29,227 bases of DNA, taken from assembly GCA_014621425.1 (NCBI GenBank), contig JAANBB010000475.1:1-29227 (forward strand). Reading direction: 5' to 3'. The position numbers and the translations under genes are program-made. The notes below the pieces were generated by a model that worked only from the letters and a program-made list of their open reading frames with translations, made no database searches and was not told where the DNA came from. This DNA is from Cylindrodendrum hubeiense. Lineage: Eukaryota; Ascomycota; Sordariomycetes; Hypocreales; Nectriaceae. Positions 1-9,904 of this stretch are shown here, one piece after another. Each line of letters begins with the position of its first letter. Position 1 is the stretch's first letter.

Positions 1-1815
1 GCGCGCCTGGTCTGCGATGCCCAGGGCAAGCTGATCTTTGTGGGGGACTGCGCGCCGCTGTCGTTCTTTCAATCCGTCCGCCAGCTCGTCACACAAAAGA
101 TCGGACCAAATGCCTTCGCCCCGCAGTCGAGTCGGTATTCGGTTCTTGAAAATGCGCCTGCGCACCAATCCCTCCGTACGTCAGGAGACCATCGCGTGCC
201 GACCGTGCGGCCGGATCAGATCCCTCTCGCCGTGTCGACGTACCTGTCAACGTCGACGGGGCTGGTTGACTTGTTCGACAACAGCAGACTTCTCGGTGAC
301 CTGGTTCTGTGGGCAAATCTCACCCAAAAACCCGACGATGCGACGTCAATAGTCAATTTCCTCGTCCTGGCCATCGGGTGTCAGATGGACGACGAGGAGC
401 TTGCCCAGGACTACTTTGAGTACGCGCGCGACAAGGCATTCTCGAATTTGAGTGGAAATCTCAGCGTCACCGCCGTCCAGGCCTTTACTCTCGTCACCAT
501 CTACATGCTTTGTTCCTGCCAGATCAACGGCGCGTTCCTATTCTTCGGCATCGCCGTCCGCGCTGCCTACTCCATCGGAATCCACAGAACAGAAGTCAAT
601 GCCAGATTCGGACCCGACGTCCACCGGCAAAGGGACCGCCTCTGGAAGAGTTTACGGGTGGTGGATCTGTTCTTGAGCACTTCCATGGGTCGGCCGCCGG
701 CGACATCCGACGTCGACTGCACTGTGCCGTACCATGCCGCCGAGGACAATACCAACGACGTGCCCGATCTTCTACACGCGTCGGTCCAGATATTCCTTAT
801 CCTCGAGGGGGTCGTAACCGAAATCTACTCGAGGAGGAAAATATCCCTGCAATTGACCGAGGGAATCTCTCTGCAGCTGCGGGATTGGTCGCTGAGATGG
901 CTTAAGCCGCTCAAAGACGTCCTCGCCGACCCGACGATTCACGACCAGGCCCAGGTCAGCGGCGCATGTCAGATCCTATCAACATACTACTACGCTGTGA
1001 TGCTTGTGTCACGACCTTTCCTGATGTACGAGCTCTGCCAGCGGCTGTCAGACACATCCGAACCATCACCCGGTCGGACCGCAGCGCCCGGAAAGTTGAG
1101 GTTGGCGGATGCGTGTGTCGATGCTGCAAGCTTAATGGTGGATCCAATCTTGGATCTGATTCAAAGAGGGGCCCTGGTCGGGCGGGTTCCTATCTTGGTG
1201 TAAGTGCCGCTGTCCTGTATCCGTTCCGCATTATTCTGACCTCTCAGATCATGGCTGTTTGCAAGTTCGCTTGTACTCGGCATAGGTCTCCTCGGCGGCT
1301 TTGGCCGCATCTTGGAAAAGTACACTCGCATGTCCATCCAAGCACTCGATCACTGCTCCAAACACGACACCCATGCACGCCAGTACTCGCTCATTGCCCA
1401 ATCGCTTCTCACAACCGCCTTGGAGTCGCTCGAGAAGCGTGAGCTGCAAGAACGAATGCGGCGCACCGAAAGTTCAAGCCAGCTCTTCGGGCTTATCCCA
1501 TGCGACGCTGACATGGTGTCCATGTCTCCAGCCTCACAAACCAACACACACGCACCCAGCCCTGCGCCGAACCCCAGGTCTAGAGAGTCGCTCGATCGAT
1601 CATTTCTCCAGCACAACGGGCTTCAAGGCATGGCATCTCCCCGGTTTGGGGATTTGGATGCCGCCTTTCTCGGCATAAGCGATTCCCTGCTACAAACGCC
1701 AGATGCGAGCTACTGGGGAGGGAACATTGGGTGGGAAGCGGACTCGGGATCGGCCTTGAACTTATTTGCTTTGCTGGATGCGGGCGGGGGAATTGATCTC
1801 GCACACCATCTTTGA
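1..1815 (+). CDS. Fungal-specific transcription factor, 3' part (5' end outside window)
   Basis: Frame 1 is open from the first base, so the N-terminus, including any Zn2Cys6 DNA-binding cluster, lies upstream of the window. The visible part is 588 codons: exon 1-1199 and exon 1248-1815, joined over a 48-nt intron (donor GTAAGT at 1200, branch CTGAC at 1236-1240, acceptor CAG ending 1247). Splicing yields a phase-correct join reading VSWLFASSLVLGIGLLGGFG, usual for the C-terminal part of this family. The fungal_trans (middle homology) domain is recognised by GIAVRAAYSIGIHR (codons from about 547) followed by RDRLWKSLRVVDLFLSTSMG and RPPATSDVDCTVPY. Such proteins are nuclear regulators of metabolic or secondary-metabolite genes. 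The C-terminal tail (from about 1450) is Ser/Pro-rich and low complexity, as in activation regions. The target genes cannot be told from the sequence. Family call is secure; the regulated pathway is unknown. Confidence 0.9.
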
Positions 1816-2385
1816 CATAGGCCGTAATTAAATCCCTATCGGCTTGCTTGTTCTGAGCCACCCAACACTGAATGACGCAAGAAATCCGAAATGTGATGCA
1901 GTTAGAGACGCCGTCCGATGATACGGTCCGTACCGGAGCGGGGCGGATGTCGGGCCGGCGCTTACATCCGTCCTTCCGCCTTCCGCGCCGGGTACTCAAG
2001 TGCGATGATATTCACTGAAGAGCAAAATCGGGCGTAGCTGTTAGCTCCAAGTGGTAGTGTTCCGTGCGCTAGAAGATTGTATATATATGGGAACCGAGGT
2101 TTAATCTCTTGCCGTGACCGATACTTGTACACTGTTCCACAGTTTCTTCAACACTTCTCGCAGTTGGTTGTATGGAATAGCAGATGTAAGCAAAGCAACA
2201 ATTACTAAGGGAAATACTGTAGGGAAATACACCCAGCAGTCCCGGTGACCTGGGGAGTAAACCTCGGACATGTCAGCCGCCTGATGTTGATACCCTCGAG
2301 GATTGAACGGCGGGAGTCAAACAGCTGCACAATGGATGTAGTGTGAGATATTTCTAAGGCGTATACCATAAGCTTAGAAAAATCC
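1816..2385. other. Intergenic, no gene seen
   Basis: Downstream flank of the transcription factor gene. Only short open frames occur and none has recognisable protein motifs. A TATATATA run lies near 2080-2090. Base composition falls towards AT at the right edge, where the palindrome array starts. Confidence 0.5.
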
Positions 2386-2935
2386 CACTTATCCTACCTT
2401 GAATTTCTTATTTATTTTCTTGGTAGGATAATTATTTAATTTACTAGATGTATGGCCATATGCCTAGTAAATTACTTATCCTACCTTTAATTAATTATTT
2501 CTTAGGTAGGATAAGTAATTAATTAACTAGATATATAGCTATACACTCAGAAATATTCCACTTATCCTACCTTGAATTTCTTATTTATTTTCTAGATAAG
2601 ATAAGTGTTTAATTTACTAGACATATAGCTATATACCTAGTAAATTAATTACTTATCTTACTTTCAATTAATTATTATATATTCTTAGGTAGGATAAGTA
2701 ATTAATTTATCNAGGCATATAGCCATACACTCAGAAATATCCCACTTATCCTACCTTAACTTTTCTTAGGTAAGATAAGTAATTAATTTACTAGGCGTAT
2801 AGCTATACGCTTAGAAATATCCCACTTATCCTACCTTAACTTTTCTTAGGTAGGATAAGTAATTAATTTACTAGGCGTATAGCCATACACTTAGAAATAT
2901 CTTACTTATCCTATCTTAATTCTTCCTAGATATTT
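2386..2935. repeat. AT-rich tandem array of palindromes (two alternating hairpins)
   Basis: The motif ACTTATCCTACC and its reverse complement GGTAGGATAAGT recur as stem arms around short loops, starting near 2387, 2474, 2560, 2650, 2743, 2823 and 2903. Between them sits a second palindrome, clearest at 2795-2810 where GCGTATAGCTATACGC is a perfect 16-bp palindrome, and at 2439-2472 where TTTACTAG and CTAGTAAA flank an inner palindrome. The last units are spaced exactly 80 bp (2741, 2821, 2901); earlier ones form units of about 173 bp holding two stems. An ambiguous base is present at 2712. No coding potential. It could be an amplified MITE-like element or a locally expanded cruciform satellite; I do not recognise the family. 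Confidence 0.8.
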
Positions 2936-3371
2936 CTACTCTCTCTTATTTTTAAAGAGGGCTATCTGTATCTTTACTACCAGTAGATTATAATCGTTCT
3001 CCCACGGAACTACATGGAATCACATAACGAGGTCAATTTAGTTATATAACATATTGACGCACTTTCATTTACGCCAGGTATTGTGGGTGCGAGTAGCGCA
3101 AGGTGAGTGGAATTCTGAGAAGCAGCCAAGTCACATATTCCGCTGCATAATTCGTAGGCTACTACCTGGGAGAATTATGTTAGCGGGTTATCAACGGCAT
3201 TAACAAAAGCCGTGGATTTTGCTGTGAATCATAAATACTGTTCGTTGGAAACTCGTCAGAATCCGAACACGCCTCCAACAACCAATTCAGTCTTGCCTCT
3301 TGCACGCCAAATCACCTCACTCATCACCTCCCGATCGCATCCAAAACCGCTCCTTCAACCGCATCCCCAAC
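2936..3371. other. Intergenic and upstream region of the 358-aa gene
   Basis: No gene seen. The stretch 3000-3060 (AACGAGGTCAATTTAGTTAT and neighbours) loosely resembles patches at 7556 and 13520 and may be a further repeat relic. The last ~80 bases before the ATG at 3372 are C/T/A-rich with few G, typical of a fungal 5' leader. Confidence 0.4.
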
Positions 3372-4448
3372 ATGGATCCCAAAAACGACATTCGGAACCA
3401 GCTTGGCCTCTCTCAAGAGATGGAATTCGCGCGCTGGATCCTGCAGATGCAGCAGCCTCCCGAGACCGGCTCCACCGCCGTTGGCTGCGACACGAGAGGG
3501 TTCGACTGCGTCGTCGCCGTCATCCGGCGCATTTACGCCTTCATGCCCAAGAAGTTTCTCGAGGACGAGTCGTTTGCGGATGCCGAGAAGCGGAATCCCA
3601 TCCTACGTTACGCCTGGCAGATGTTGGACACTCCGATCCCGGCCACAGACGAAGCAAAGGCTCGACAGGCCGCAGAGAAGAAGGAGGCCATAGTCGGCGC
3701 GCTTGAACACAACGTTGAAGACTCGAAATATTTCATCGACCTCTGCTGTTCTCTTATCATGGTCGACACCTTCTGGTCTCGCCCGGAATTCCACCTTTTC
3801 CGTTCACGCCTGGAGAAGCATGAAGGGGACAGTGTGTGGCGCGTTATCCCTTGGCAGCCACGCGAAATCGCTCAATGCAGCCAAATCGAGATGAACTGCC
3901 GTGAGAATCCTGGCCTTTCCCTTCAAAAGGCCGTGGAAGCAGAGTTTGGCGAGCGCAAATGGGGAGATCGGAAGGCTTTCCTCATGTGCAATCGACCCGC
4001 CATTGTCCGCGTCTTGTACATCGACAATCCCGACCAGCCAACTCGGTCCTTCAACGAGCTGCGAACTTTCGAGATGCCCTTTACTCGCTTAGAGGGATAT
4101 TCTTGCATCCCTGATAGCCACTCACGGTATGCTCTCATCGCAATCGCCCAGTTGGGTCATTCGACTGGCAAAGGCTTGGATTACGTTCGCTTGTACGCCG
4201 TGGATGGCCGCATGGCCACCATCAACACAAACAGGCAAGCATTCATCAACAGCAAATGGTCCATTGCAACTGCATCTACCAAGCGATACATGCTGTTTTA
4301 TGGCCGAGACAACAACGTGCAACTGGAGCCCGATTATCCCGAGATAGCTCCGAACGGTGTCGCATCGAATGAACGGCAAACGTTCTTCACCAACACTCTC
4401 AACAAGTACCGGCCTATGCAAGGCCCTCGTGGAGGTTCGGCGGAGTAG
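3372..4448 (+). CDS. Hypothetical protein, 358 aa, unknown function
   Basis: A single uninterrupted frame starts at ATG 3372 in the context CCCCAACATGG and ends with TAG at 4446-4448. The frame is open about 24 codons further upstream, but that extension has no ATG, so 3372 is the first usable start. The protein is mixed alpha/beta-looking and soluble, with a Lys/Glu/Ala-rich helix near residues 95-115 and no signal peptide or membrane segment. The hydrophobic stretches YFIDLCCSLIMVDTFW and YALIAIAQLG suggest a folded globular protein. Codon use is GC3-biased, which supports coding. I do not recognise a domain. It is the first of four co-directional orphan genes. It could be a lineage-restricted gene or a domesticated element gene; neither can be decided here. 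Confidence 0.75.
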   Translation: MDPKNDIRNQLGLSQEMEFARWILQMQQPPETGSTAVGCDTRGFDCVVAVIRRIYAFMPKKFLEDESFADAEKRNPILRYAWQMLDTPIPATDEAKARQAAEKKEAIVGALEHNVEDSKYFIDLCCSLIMVDTFWSRPEFHLFRSRLEKHEGDSVWRVIPWQPREIAQCSQIEMNCRENPGLSLQKAVEAEFGERKWGDRKAFLMCNRPAIVRVLYIDNPDQPTRSFNELRTFEMPFTRLEGYSCIPDSHSRYALIAIAQLGHSTGKGLDYVRLYAVDGRMATINTNRQAFINSKWSIATASTKRYMLFYGRDNNVQLEPDYPEIAPNGVASNERQTFFTNTLNKYRPMQGPRGGSAE

Positions 4449-5008
4449 CGAGGCAAATTCTGGGTACTTAGCTAGAGGCCGAGCTCCACCAAATCCCCAT
4501 GCAGCTGAAAATACAATCATTGCGCCCTGGAGACAAGTTCTGTCGGTTCACCCAAGTGACGTAAGTGTGGCGGAGATGGACCCAAAGATGCTAACAATGT
4601 ACACTTATTACGGCTCCCACAAGTGATTATACATATACTCCAATTTCAAATGTGCCCTGTAGTCAATAACCGCCCCTGATAAATCTCCCACTGCCACCAG
4701 GGACACTGCCACCAGGGACATTGGTCGACCCAGGACATTGTCATGCGTCCATGGCTCACCACGCAACTGAGGTTATCACAATGGCAGACTCTAAAGCTTC
4801 CCCGATGCCCTTCAGGTTTCTACTTTCTCATCGTCAAGTAGGCACATGGATGCCAGTTCCAGTGGCCGCGGGCAGTGATGGTAGCATGCAATGTGAGGCA
4901 GGACTGGAGGAAGGAGCACCTTCCCGATGGCGAAGCACCACACATTAAGACACAGCCCTGGCGCACAGGTCTTCGCAATGGATTCAACCCACAAAGAACA
5001 GCGACACG
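4449..5008. other. Intergenic spacer, no gene seen
   Basis: 560 bases between two + strand genes. A short duplication (GACACTGCCACCAGG followed by ACACTGCCACCAGGG) lies near 4690-4720. Overlapping open frames run on into or oppose the next gene and show no motif. The last bases before 5009 form a C/A-rich leader (AACAGCGACACG before ATG). Confidence 0.5.
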
Positions 5009-7399
5009 ATGAATCAAACGACATTGACATTGGGCTCCCAGGGCCTGGCGCTGTTCGACCCTGACGTGGTCAAGACCCGCGTGGCCGAGGTCACGCTTAA
5101 CATGAAGACGATGGAAGAGGCGCTGAAGAAAATGCGTCGCGGCGCCATTGACAAGGCAGTCGAGGCTGGTTACACCCCCAGCGCCCGAGAGAAAGTCTCG
5201 GGATGGTCCAATCGATACGTCGAGATGGCCAACCAAATTCAAGACGTCCGTACCGACGCTGATCGGTTCAAGGCAATGGATGCGCGGCTCATAGAGACAG
5301 CTAATGCTGCGGACAAGGCCCGTCAGCCCATGTCGGCTCCGCGCGACGGCTTTCTCCAAGTCATTGTACGGCTTGGAAGAAACCAGCATGAGTTCCAACA
5401 AGCCCTGGAAGCTCTTGGGGCGTCGGGCACCTTGACGCCGGAAGTCCAGAAGGCGCTGGATGCAGCAGCCCATGCGGCTGAGGCTGAGCTGCACGGAGTC
5501 GATTGCACGCAGCCGAGCCAACTGCTCGGCTTCAAGAGCTCCCGTCCTCCACCCAAAGTGTTGGACCTGGAGTCTCGTGTTTCGCAACTCGAGCACGAGC
5601 TGGAGGCAGCCCGACAAGACATCAAAGTCAAGGCTGGATCCATTGACATCCTATCAAGGGGTCGTGATCGCCTCGAAGAAGACTTGGCCGCAGAGAAAGC
5701 CACGGTGAGGCGCTTAAAGTTCGAGGCCGCCCAATCCGCAGCTGGAGTCGCCAGGGTGGACGGTGTCGTCCAGGAACAAAGGATTGAGATCACCACGATC
5801 CGACTGGACCTGGAGGATAAGTCACAAGAGCTCAATGCGTGCTTGGAGGCTCTGAGCGAAAGGGACGCGGATTTGACAACCGCTAATACGAAGCTGGGAG
5901 CCCGAGATCTTGAGATCGCAGCCCATCGGGACGTGCTGCGAGACCGTAACGAGAAGTTGCGAGACTCGGCGCAACAGCTCAAAGCTGTACGCGAAGAGTT
6001 GGGTGACTCCATCCGACAGCTCGAACAGGCTCGGGAGGAGATGGAAGATTCCTCCCGGCAGCTCAAAGAGGTCCGAGAGGATTTGCAGAGCCGGGAAGAC
6101 AGGCTCCGGAGTTCGGCGCTCGACCTCAAACAGATTCGAGAGGAACTGGTCATTCAAGGTCAAGAATCGGCCAGGGAGCTGACCGAGGTTCGGTCAGATC
6201 TTCGCGATCGAGAGCAAGAGATTCGCGACGCCACCCGACAGCTCACGGAGGCCTGGGGGGACATGTCCAAACAGGGTCGGGAGTCCGCCCATGAGCTGAC
6301 CGAAGCCCGCTCGGCCCTTCGCGATCGAGAAGAAGAGGTTATGAGCGTGACCCGACAGCTCACCAATGTTCAACAAGAGTTGCACGGCTCCACTCAGCAA
6401 CTCACGCAGGTCCAATCAGACCTGAAGGACTGTGAAGAGAGGTTGCGGGACTCTACTCGAGAGCTCGCTGCTTTTCGAAAGGACCTGCAAGACTCGGCAC
6501 AGGAGATTGCCACAGTCCGAGAGCAGCTCCGTGACTCCACTCGTCAGGTCACAGACGTCCAAGTCAGGTCACAGGAACTGGAGAAGACCTTGCAGTGCTC
6601 GGCCGTAGCGCTCGCAAGTTCCCGGTCCGAGACGGCCGAGGCTCGCCGTGTTGGCATGGGAAAGACGGACGCAGCCGTCTCCCTCATGAGTATGGCTGGA
6701 GTTGGCACAGAGCTTCACCTACAGACACTCCTGAAAAGGGTCAGCGAGGATCCGTTCAGTGAAACGGGTTCCGAAGCTTCCAAGTCTTGGAGGATGCTGC
6801 CCTCGCTGTCATCCGCCGAGTCCCTCAAGCAAACGGCGGATACTCGCGGGGCCGGAGCCATTATGCTAGATGCGTTGGCCACTATACTGAGTGGAGACGT
6901 CCCAAGGCTCTGGGGAGTTCTGTGTGCCCTGAATGAGGCACTCAAGGACGCAATTTACTGCCCATTAATTGTGGTCAGGATGCTCCTCGAGGCGTTTGCG
7001 GAGTTGATGCCGAGAAGTGAGCTCCATCTTGTCCATCGCATCGCAATGGGCATCGTGGCTACATATTTGGGAAGCATCTGGCCCCTTACAATGTCTCGTG
7101 TCAGCCGAGTTCTTAGAGCCATAAAGGCCTCAGACTCTAAAGCTGCCGAAGTGGTCAAGGGCCTGTACACAGATGAGCCCGCATTTGACAACTCAATGCA
7201 GTCTGACCAAGGGTTAATTTTGGGCTTTAATTACCAGCCTCGGGGGGTTCTGATAGTCCACCCTGAGAATCGAACTGTCCAATGGGTCGATCAGATCAAG
7301 GCCAGTTCAGGAAACGTACGGCTGGGAGATGATATTATTCTACAAATATCTGATTTTAATACATTAATATGGTGGTGTAAGCATGGATTCTTAAAATAG
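5009..7399 (+). CDS. Large coiled-coil protein, 796 aa, unknown function
   Basis: One continuous frame from ATG 5009 to TAG 7397-7399. Residues 1-170 are helical and Ala/Lys-rich. Residues about 185-545 form a long coiled coil rich in Glu, Arg, Gln and Leu, much of it built from a 14-residue repeat of the type RDSxRQLxxVREEL, fitting two heptads. Residues about 590-730 are a different, helix-rich segment (LWGVLCALNEALKDAIYCPL, then MLLEAFAELMPRSELHLVHR). The last 30 or so residues are encoded by DNA that turns abruptly AT-rich from about 7330, and the terminal sequence (DFNTLIWWCKHGFLK) is unlike the rest, so the native C-terminus may have been replaced. No signal peptide. Long coiled coils point to scaffold or self-association roles, but this is inference. 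No catalytic motif seen. Confidence 0.8.
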   Translation: MNQTTLTLGSQGLALFDPDVVKTRVAEVTLNMKTMEEALKKMRRGAIDKAVEAGYTPSAREKVSGWSNRYVEMANQIQDVRTDADRFKAMDARLIETANAADKARQPMSAPRDGFLQVIVRLGRNQHEFQQALEALGASGTLTPEVQKALDAAAHAAEAELHGVDCTQPSQLLGFKSSRPPPKVLDLESRVSQLEHELEAARQDIKVKAGSIDILSRGRDRLEEDLAAEKATVRRLKFEAAQSAAGVARVDGVVQEQRIEITTIRLDLEDKSQELNACLEALSERDADLTTANTKLGARDLEIAAHRDVLRDRNEKLRDSAQQLKAVREELGDSIRQLEQAREEMEDSSRQLKEVREDLQSREDRLRSSALDLKQIREELVIQGQESARELTEVRSDLRDREQEIRDATRQLTEAWGDMSKQGRESAHELTEARSALRDREEEVMSVTRQLTNVQQELHGSTQQLTQVQSDLKDCEERLRDSTRELAAFRKDLQDSAQEIATVREQLRDSTRQVTDVQVRSQELEKTLQCSAVALASSRSETAEARRVGMGKTDAAVSLMSMAGVGTELHLQTLLKRVSEDPFSETGSEASKSWRMLPSLSSAESLKQTADTRGAGAIMLDALATILSGDVPRLWGVLCALNEALKDAIYCPLIVVRMLLEAFAELMPRSELHLVHRIAMGIVATYLGSIWPLTMSRVSRVLRAIKASDSKAAEVVKGLYTDEPAFDNSMQSDQGLILGFNYQPRGVLIVHPENRTVQWVDQIKASSGNVRLGDDIILQISDFNTLIWWCKHGFLK
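5960..6640 (+). repeat. In-frame 42-bp (14-residue) coding repeat
   Basis: Within the coiled-coil gene, residues 318 onwards repeat with a 14-residue period: RDSAQQLKAVREEL, GDSIRQLEQAREEM, EDSSRQLKEVREDL and, later, HGSTQQLTQVQSDL, RDSTRELAAFRKDL, QDSAQEIATVREQL, RDSTRQVTDVQ. A longer period appears too: ESARELTEVRSDLRDRE recurs 39 residues later as ESAHELTEARSALRDRE. The period keeps heptad register, so copy-number change would lengthen the coil without a frameshift. Confidence 0.75.
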
Positions 7400-7977
7400 T
7401 TTACTTAGTAAATGAGTATCGCTATCCGCATAACTGAATCAGAATTCCTTGATCTCTCAGCACACGATTCTATTTTGGGCATTCATGGCTGCGTGATAGC
7501 TCGGATATGAAGTCAGTTGATCTGGACCACGTCTTCTACAGCATTAAGATCAGTAGATAAGGTCAATTGTTCAGTTATGGAGAGCTGTAGAATCAGATTC
7601 GGATGTTGTAATCAGGACTGTCTGTGATCACTCAAAGAGCACAATGCGGATTGGGTAGTAGCCAGCGCTCGGAATAGTAGGATTCCCTGGATTTAAACCT
7701 GGTGCAGGAGTGTGGTAGTAGTACAGCAATCTGCTCAACATCGAGATATTTCGTCCATGGTCTATCGCCTTGGCCCTGAGCTGAGGATGAAAACGACGGA
7801 GACGGCCTTGGTGAAATGCCGCGGGGTTGCCAGCCGTTGCCAGTTGCCGACCATTCGAACCAACGAGGCGCCGTCAATTCAAACGGCTAATTGACTCTTT
7901 CAGTGCGGCTAACTGCTGAAAATTTTCAGTTGAAGACAGAAGTTTCTACGCTGTCTCGTCTCTTTCAAATCCTGTCC
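7400..7977. other. Intergenic, probable repeat relic
   Basis: AT-richer than the genes on either side. The 35-nt patch 7556-7590 matches 13520-13554 (inside the insertion in the CorA-like pseudogene) at 27 of 35 positions by eye, which suggests both derive from one dispersed element, perhaps an LTR. No coding motif seen. Short frames here carry no recognisable domain. Confidence 0.4.
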
Positions 7978-8046
7978 CTCTCACACCACCACCACCACAA
8001 CAACAACAGCAACAACAACCACCACCACCACCACAACGACGACAAA
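7978..8046 (+). promoter_or_regulatory. CA-rich 5' leader of the zinc-knuckle gene
   Basis: CAC/CAA/AAC trinucleotides run almost without G up to the ATG at 8047. Unstructured CA-rich leaders are common in strongly translated fungal mRNAs. The frame stays open through it and would give His/Asn runs, but the ATG context ACAAAATG at 8047 is much better, so I treat this as untranslated. Confidence 0.55.
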
Positions 8047-9447
8047 ATGCCCAAAGACAACAGAAACCGAAGCAACAACCGCCAGGAGCCATATGGCAGA
8101 GGCCAGAGTCGGGGTCGGCCCACCAACGTGTCCGATGCCAACAACACTGCTGTTGGTGGCGGTAGACGGGGAGGGCCCGCAAGGGAACAATCCGCTGCCA
8201 GCCAGCCTGGGACCCAACTGGTACATCGCTCCCCGAGAGATGTCCAGGTGCCCACCATGATGTTGGGGGGTCTTCGCCCTGGGGGCGACCCTCTCTTGGT
8301 GGTCCCAACCTTGGATACCGATGTCTTCGTCGACAAGTCTGGTCAAGTTCGGGCTGCCCTTCCTGTCAACCGAAGACAAGGTGGCGGCCGCCAGGACGAA
8401 CTCGCGGCCCCTTTCCCCAACATTGAAGGGGCCTACGAATTCACCACTCGGCATCTCAACAGCATTGCCCACCTTGCTGGCCAGGTGGCCCTGAACAGCG
8501 ACGACGGGAAGGTCGCGGGGATGATTTACCCCGTCAACAACAAGACGTGGGCGAGCTGCCGGAAGAAGGGGATGGAGATCCGGACCCTTCAACACAGCGT
8601 GGAGACTTTGTCACTGAACAGAAATGTGGCCAGATGTCCGTCCCGCGTCCTTGAGGTCCTCGAGGACCGTGACGAGGAGATCGAGGAGGATGTTCCGCCT
8701 GCAGGCCAGTCCGCGGGGGCCCAAACTGATGGGCCCAAGTGTGCCAAGTGCGGCTCGAGCAGCCACAAGCTCTCCTGGTGCCTGAGCTGCAACGAAAAAG
8801 GCATCATGGATGGCTGTCCTCGGTGCAACACTTTGGAGCATGAGGTCAAGGACTGCCCCGTGATTTCCAAGATGCAGCCGCGCGAGCAGGTCAACGAGCT
8901 GCTTTACGGCCGTGCCAACATGCCTCCCTTCAACGGGAAGCCTTGGTGGCTTCAATTCAGCGCCTTCATCGAGGGCATGCCGAACCCTGCCCTCCCTCGG
9001 GCCTTTCCCTGGTCCTCCAGTTTCGCCAAGGCGATGCGAAAGGATGTTGCCAAGCTCCAGCTGGCGTTGGACCGTCACTCGGATCGCAACAAGCTGCCGG
9101 TGGACCCAGCCACAAAGGACTGGGAGACCGCCAAAACAACGGTCTTCAAGTCCAAGGCTCGAGCCTCGGCCGAGAAACTTGCTTCCCGTTCCGCTGCAGT
9201 GGACAAGCTCCACACCTTCATGGCAGGGGTGATCAGGGAGGACCCAAGTGTTCTGGCCACTGCGGCGGATCGGGGTGCCAACTTTGCCAGGGTCCAGCAG
9301 CAGGCACTTCCCACCGACAGGGAGCCAGCTCCGGCCTTCAACCTCGACGACGAGGCTTTGGAGGACCGACTTGAACGTCCCTCAAGCCCCGAGTTCGACG
9401 TCGGGTCTGGCATGGGGCAGGAAGATGAGTATATGACCGGCCAGTAA
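8047..9447 (+). CDS. CCHC zinc-knuckle protein, 466 aa
   Basis: Single frame from ATG 8047 (context GACAAAATGCCC) to TAA 9445-9447. The N-terminus (residues 1-60) is Arg/Gly/Asn/Gln-rich with RGQSRGRP and GGGRRGG, an RGG-like low-complexity region typical of RNA-binding proteins. Two perfect CX2CX4HX4C zinc knuckles follow: CAKCGSSSHKLSWC at residues 232-245 and CPRCNTLEHEVKDC at 257-270, with an extra CLSC overlapping the first. Acidic runs (EDRDEEIEEDVPP) precede the knuckles. The C-terminal 190 residues are helical and Lys/Ala-rich, with an acidic tail. Zinc knuckles of this type bind single-stranded RNA or DNA and occur in Gag proteins and cellular RNA factors. No protease, RT or integrase lies next to it, so a plain retroelement is not supported. 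RNA binding is inferred. Confidence 0.85.
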   Translation: MPKDNRNRSNNRQEPYGRGQSRGRPTNVSDANNTAVGGGRRGGPAREQSAASQPGTQLVHRSPRDVQVPTMMLGGLRPGGDPLLVVPTLDTDVFVDKSGQVRAALPVNRRQGGGRQDELAAPFPNIEGAYEFTTRHLNSIAHLAGQVALNSDDGKVAGMIYPVNNKTWASCRKKGMEIRTLQHSVETLSLNRNVARCPSRVLEVLEDRDEEIEEDVPPAGQSAGAQTDGPKCAKCGSSSHKLSWCLSCNEKGIMDGCPRCNTLEHEVKDCPVISKMQPREQVNELLYGRANMPPFNGKPWWLQFSAFIEGMPNPALPRAFPWSSSFAKAMRKDVAKLQLALDRHSDRNKLPVDPATKDWETAKTTVFKSKARASAEKLASRSAAVDKLHTFMAGVIREDPSVLATAADRGANFARVQQQALPTDREPAPAFNLDDEALEDRLERPSSPEFDVGSGMGQEDEYMTGQ

Positions 9448-9904
9448 TGGCCAGTCGGCTCCTTAATGTACGGTGGTGATGGGCGGGGGAAGCAACGGGG
9501 CACGCAACGGGTGCAGCATAGGACACGAACGATGTTATGTACGATGTACGATGGTGAAAAAACAAAGAAACGGGTGTTCATCCATTGATTGTGCCTTGAA
9601 TTTGACTGTATTTGACCTGATATCGCATGATTAACCGTGGATTTACTGTTGAATCCGTTGCGTGAATTCTAATCCATTACGTCGTTTGATCAAGTATCCT
9701 GTCCCATGGTGAAGAGTTCACCACCATCACGTCAACCGTCTGCAAGTACAGCACGTCGTTTGCCTCAATTTCCATGTCCTGTTTGCATCCGCGCATTTGG
9801 CATTGTGCAAGTTCAGGCGTAACCATTTTCTGGCATTTTCATCGTGAATCAAGCTGCCGACTTTTGTGCGCCTCAAGCTCACTTCAACTTCAACCTTTCA
9901 ACTC
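9448..9904. other. Intergenic, no gene seen
   Basis: 3' flank of the zinc-knuckle gene and 5' flank of the next gene. Contains short repeated words (ATGTACGATGTACGATG near 9537) but no motif-bearing frame. Confidence 0.45.

Noticed and set aside
5323..6153. 276-codon - strand frame, Ser/Arg-rich
   Set aside because: It is the antisense shadow of the coiled-coil gene; composition follows from the repeats and no domain is seen.
7891..8046. Upstream extension of the zinc-knuckle protein with His/Asn runs
   Set aside because: It has no in-frame ATG in good context before 8047, and the runs arise from the CA-rich leader.
8047..9447. Retrotransposon Gag interpretation of the zinc-knuckle gene
   Set aside because: No protease, reverse transcriptase, integrase or LTRs adjoin it, so only the nucleic-acid-binding inference is kept.
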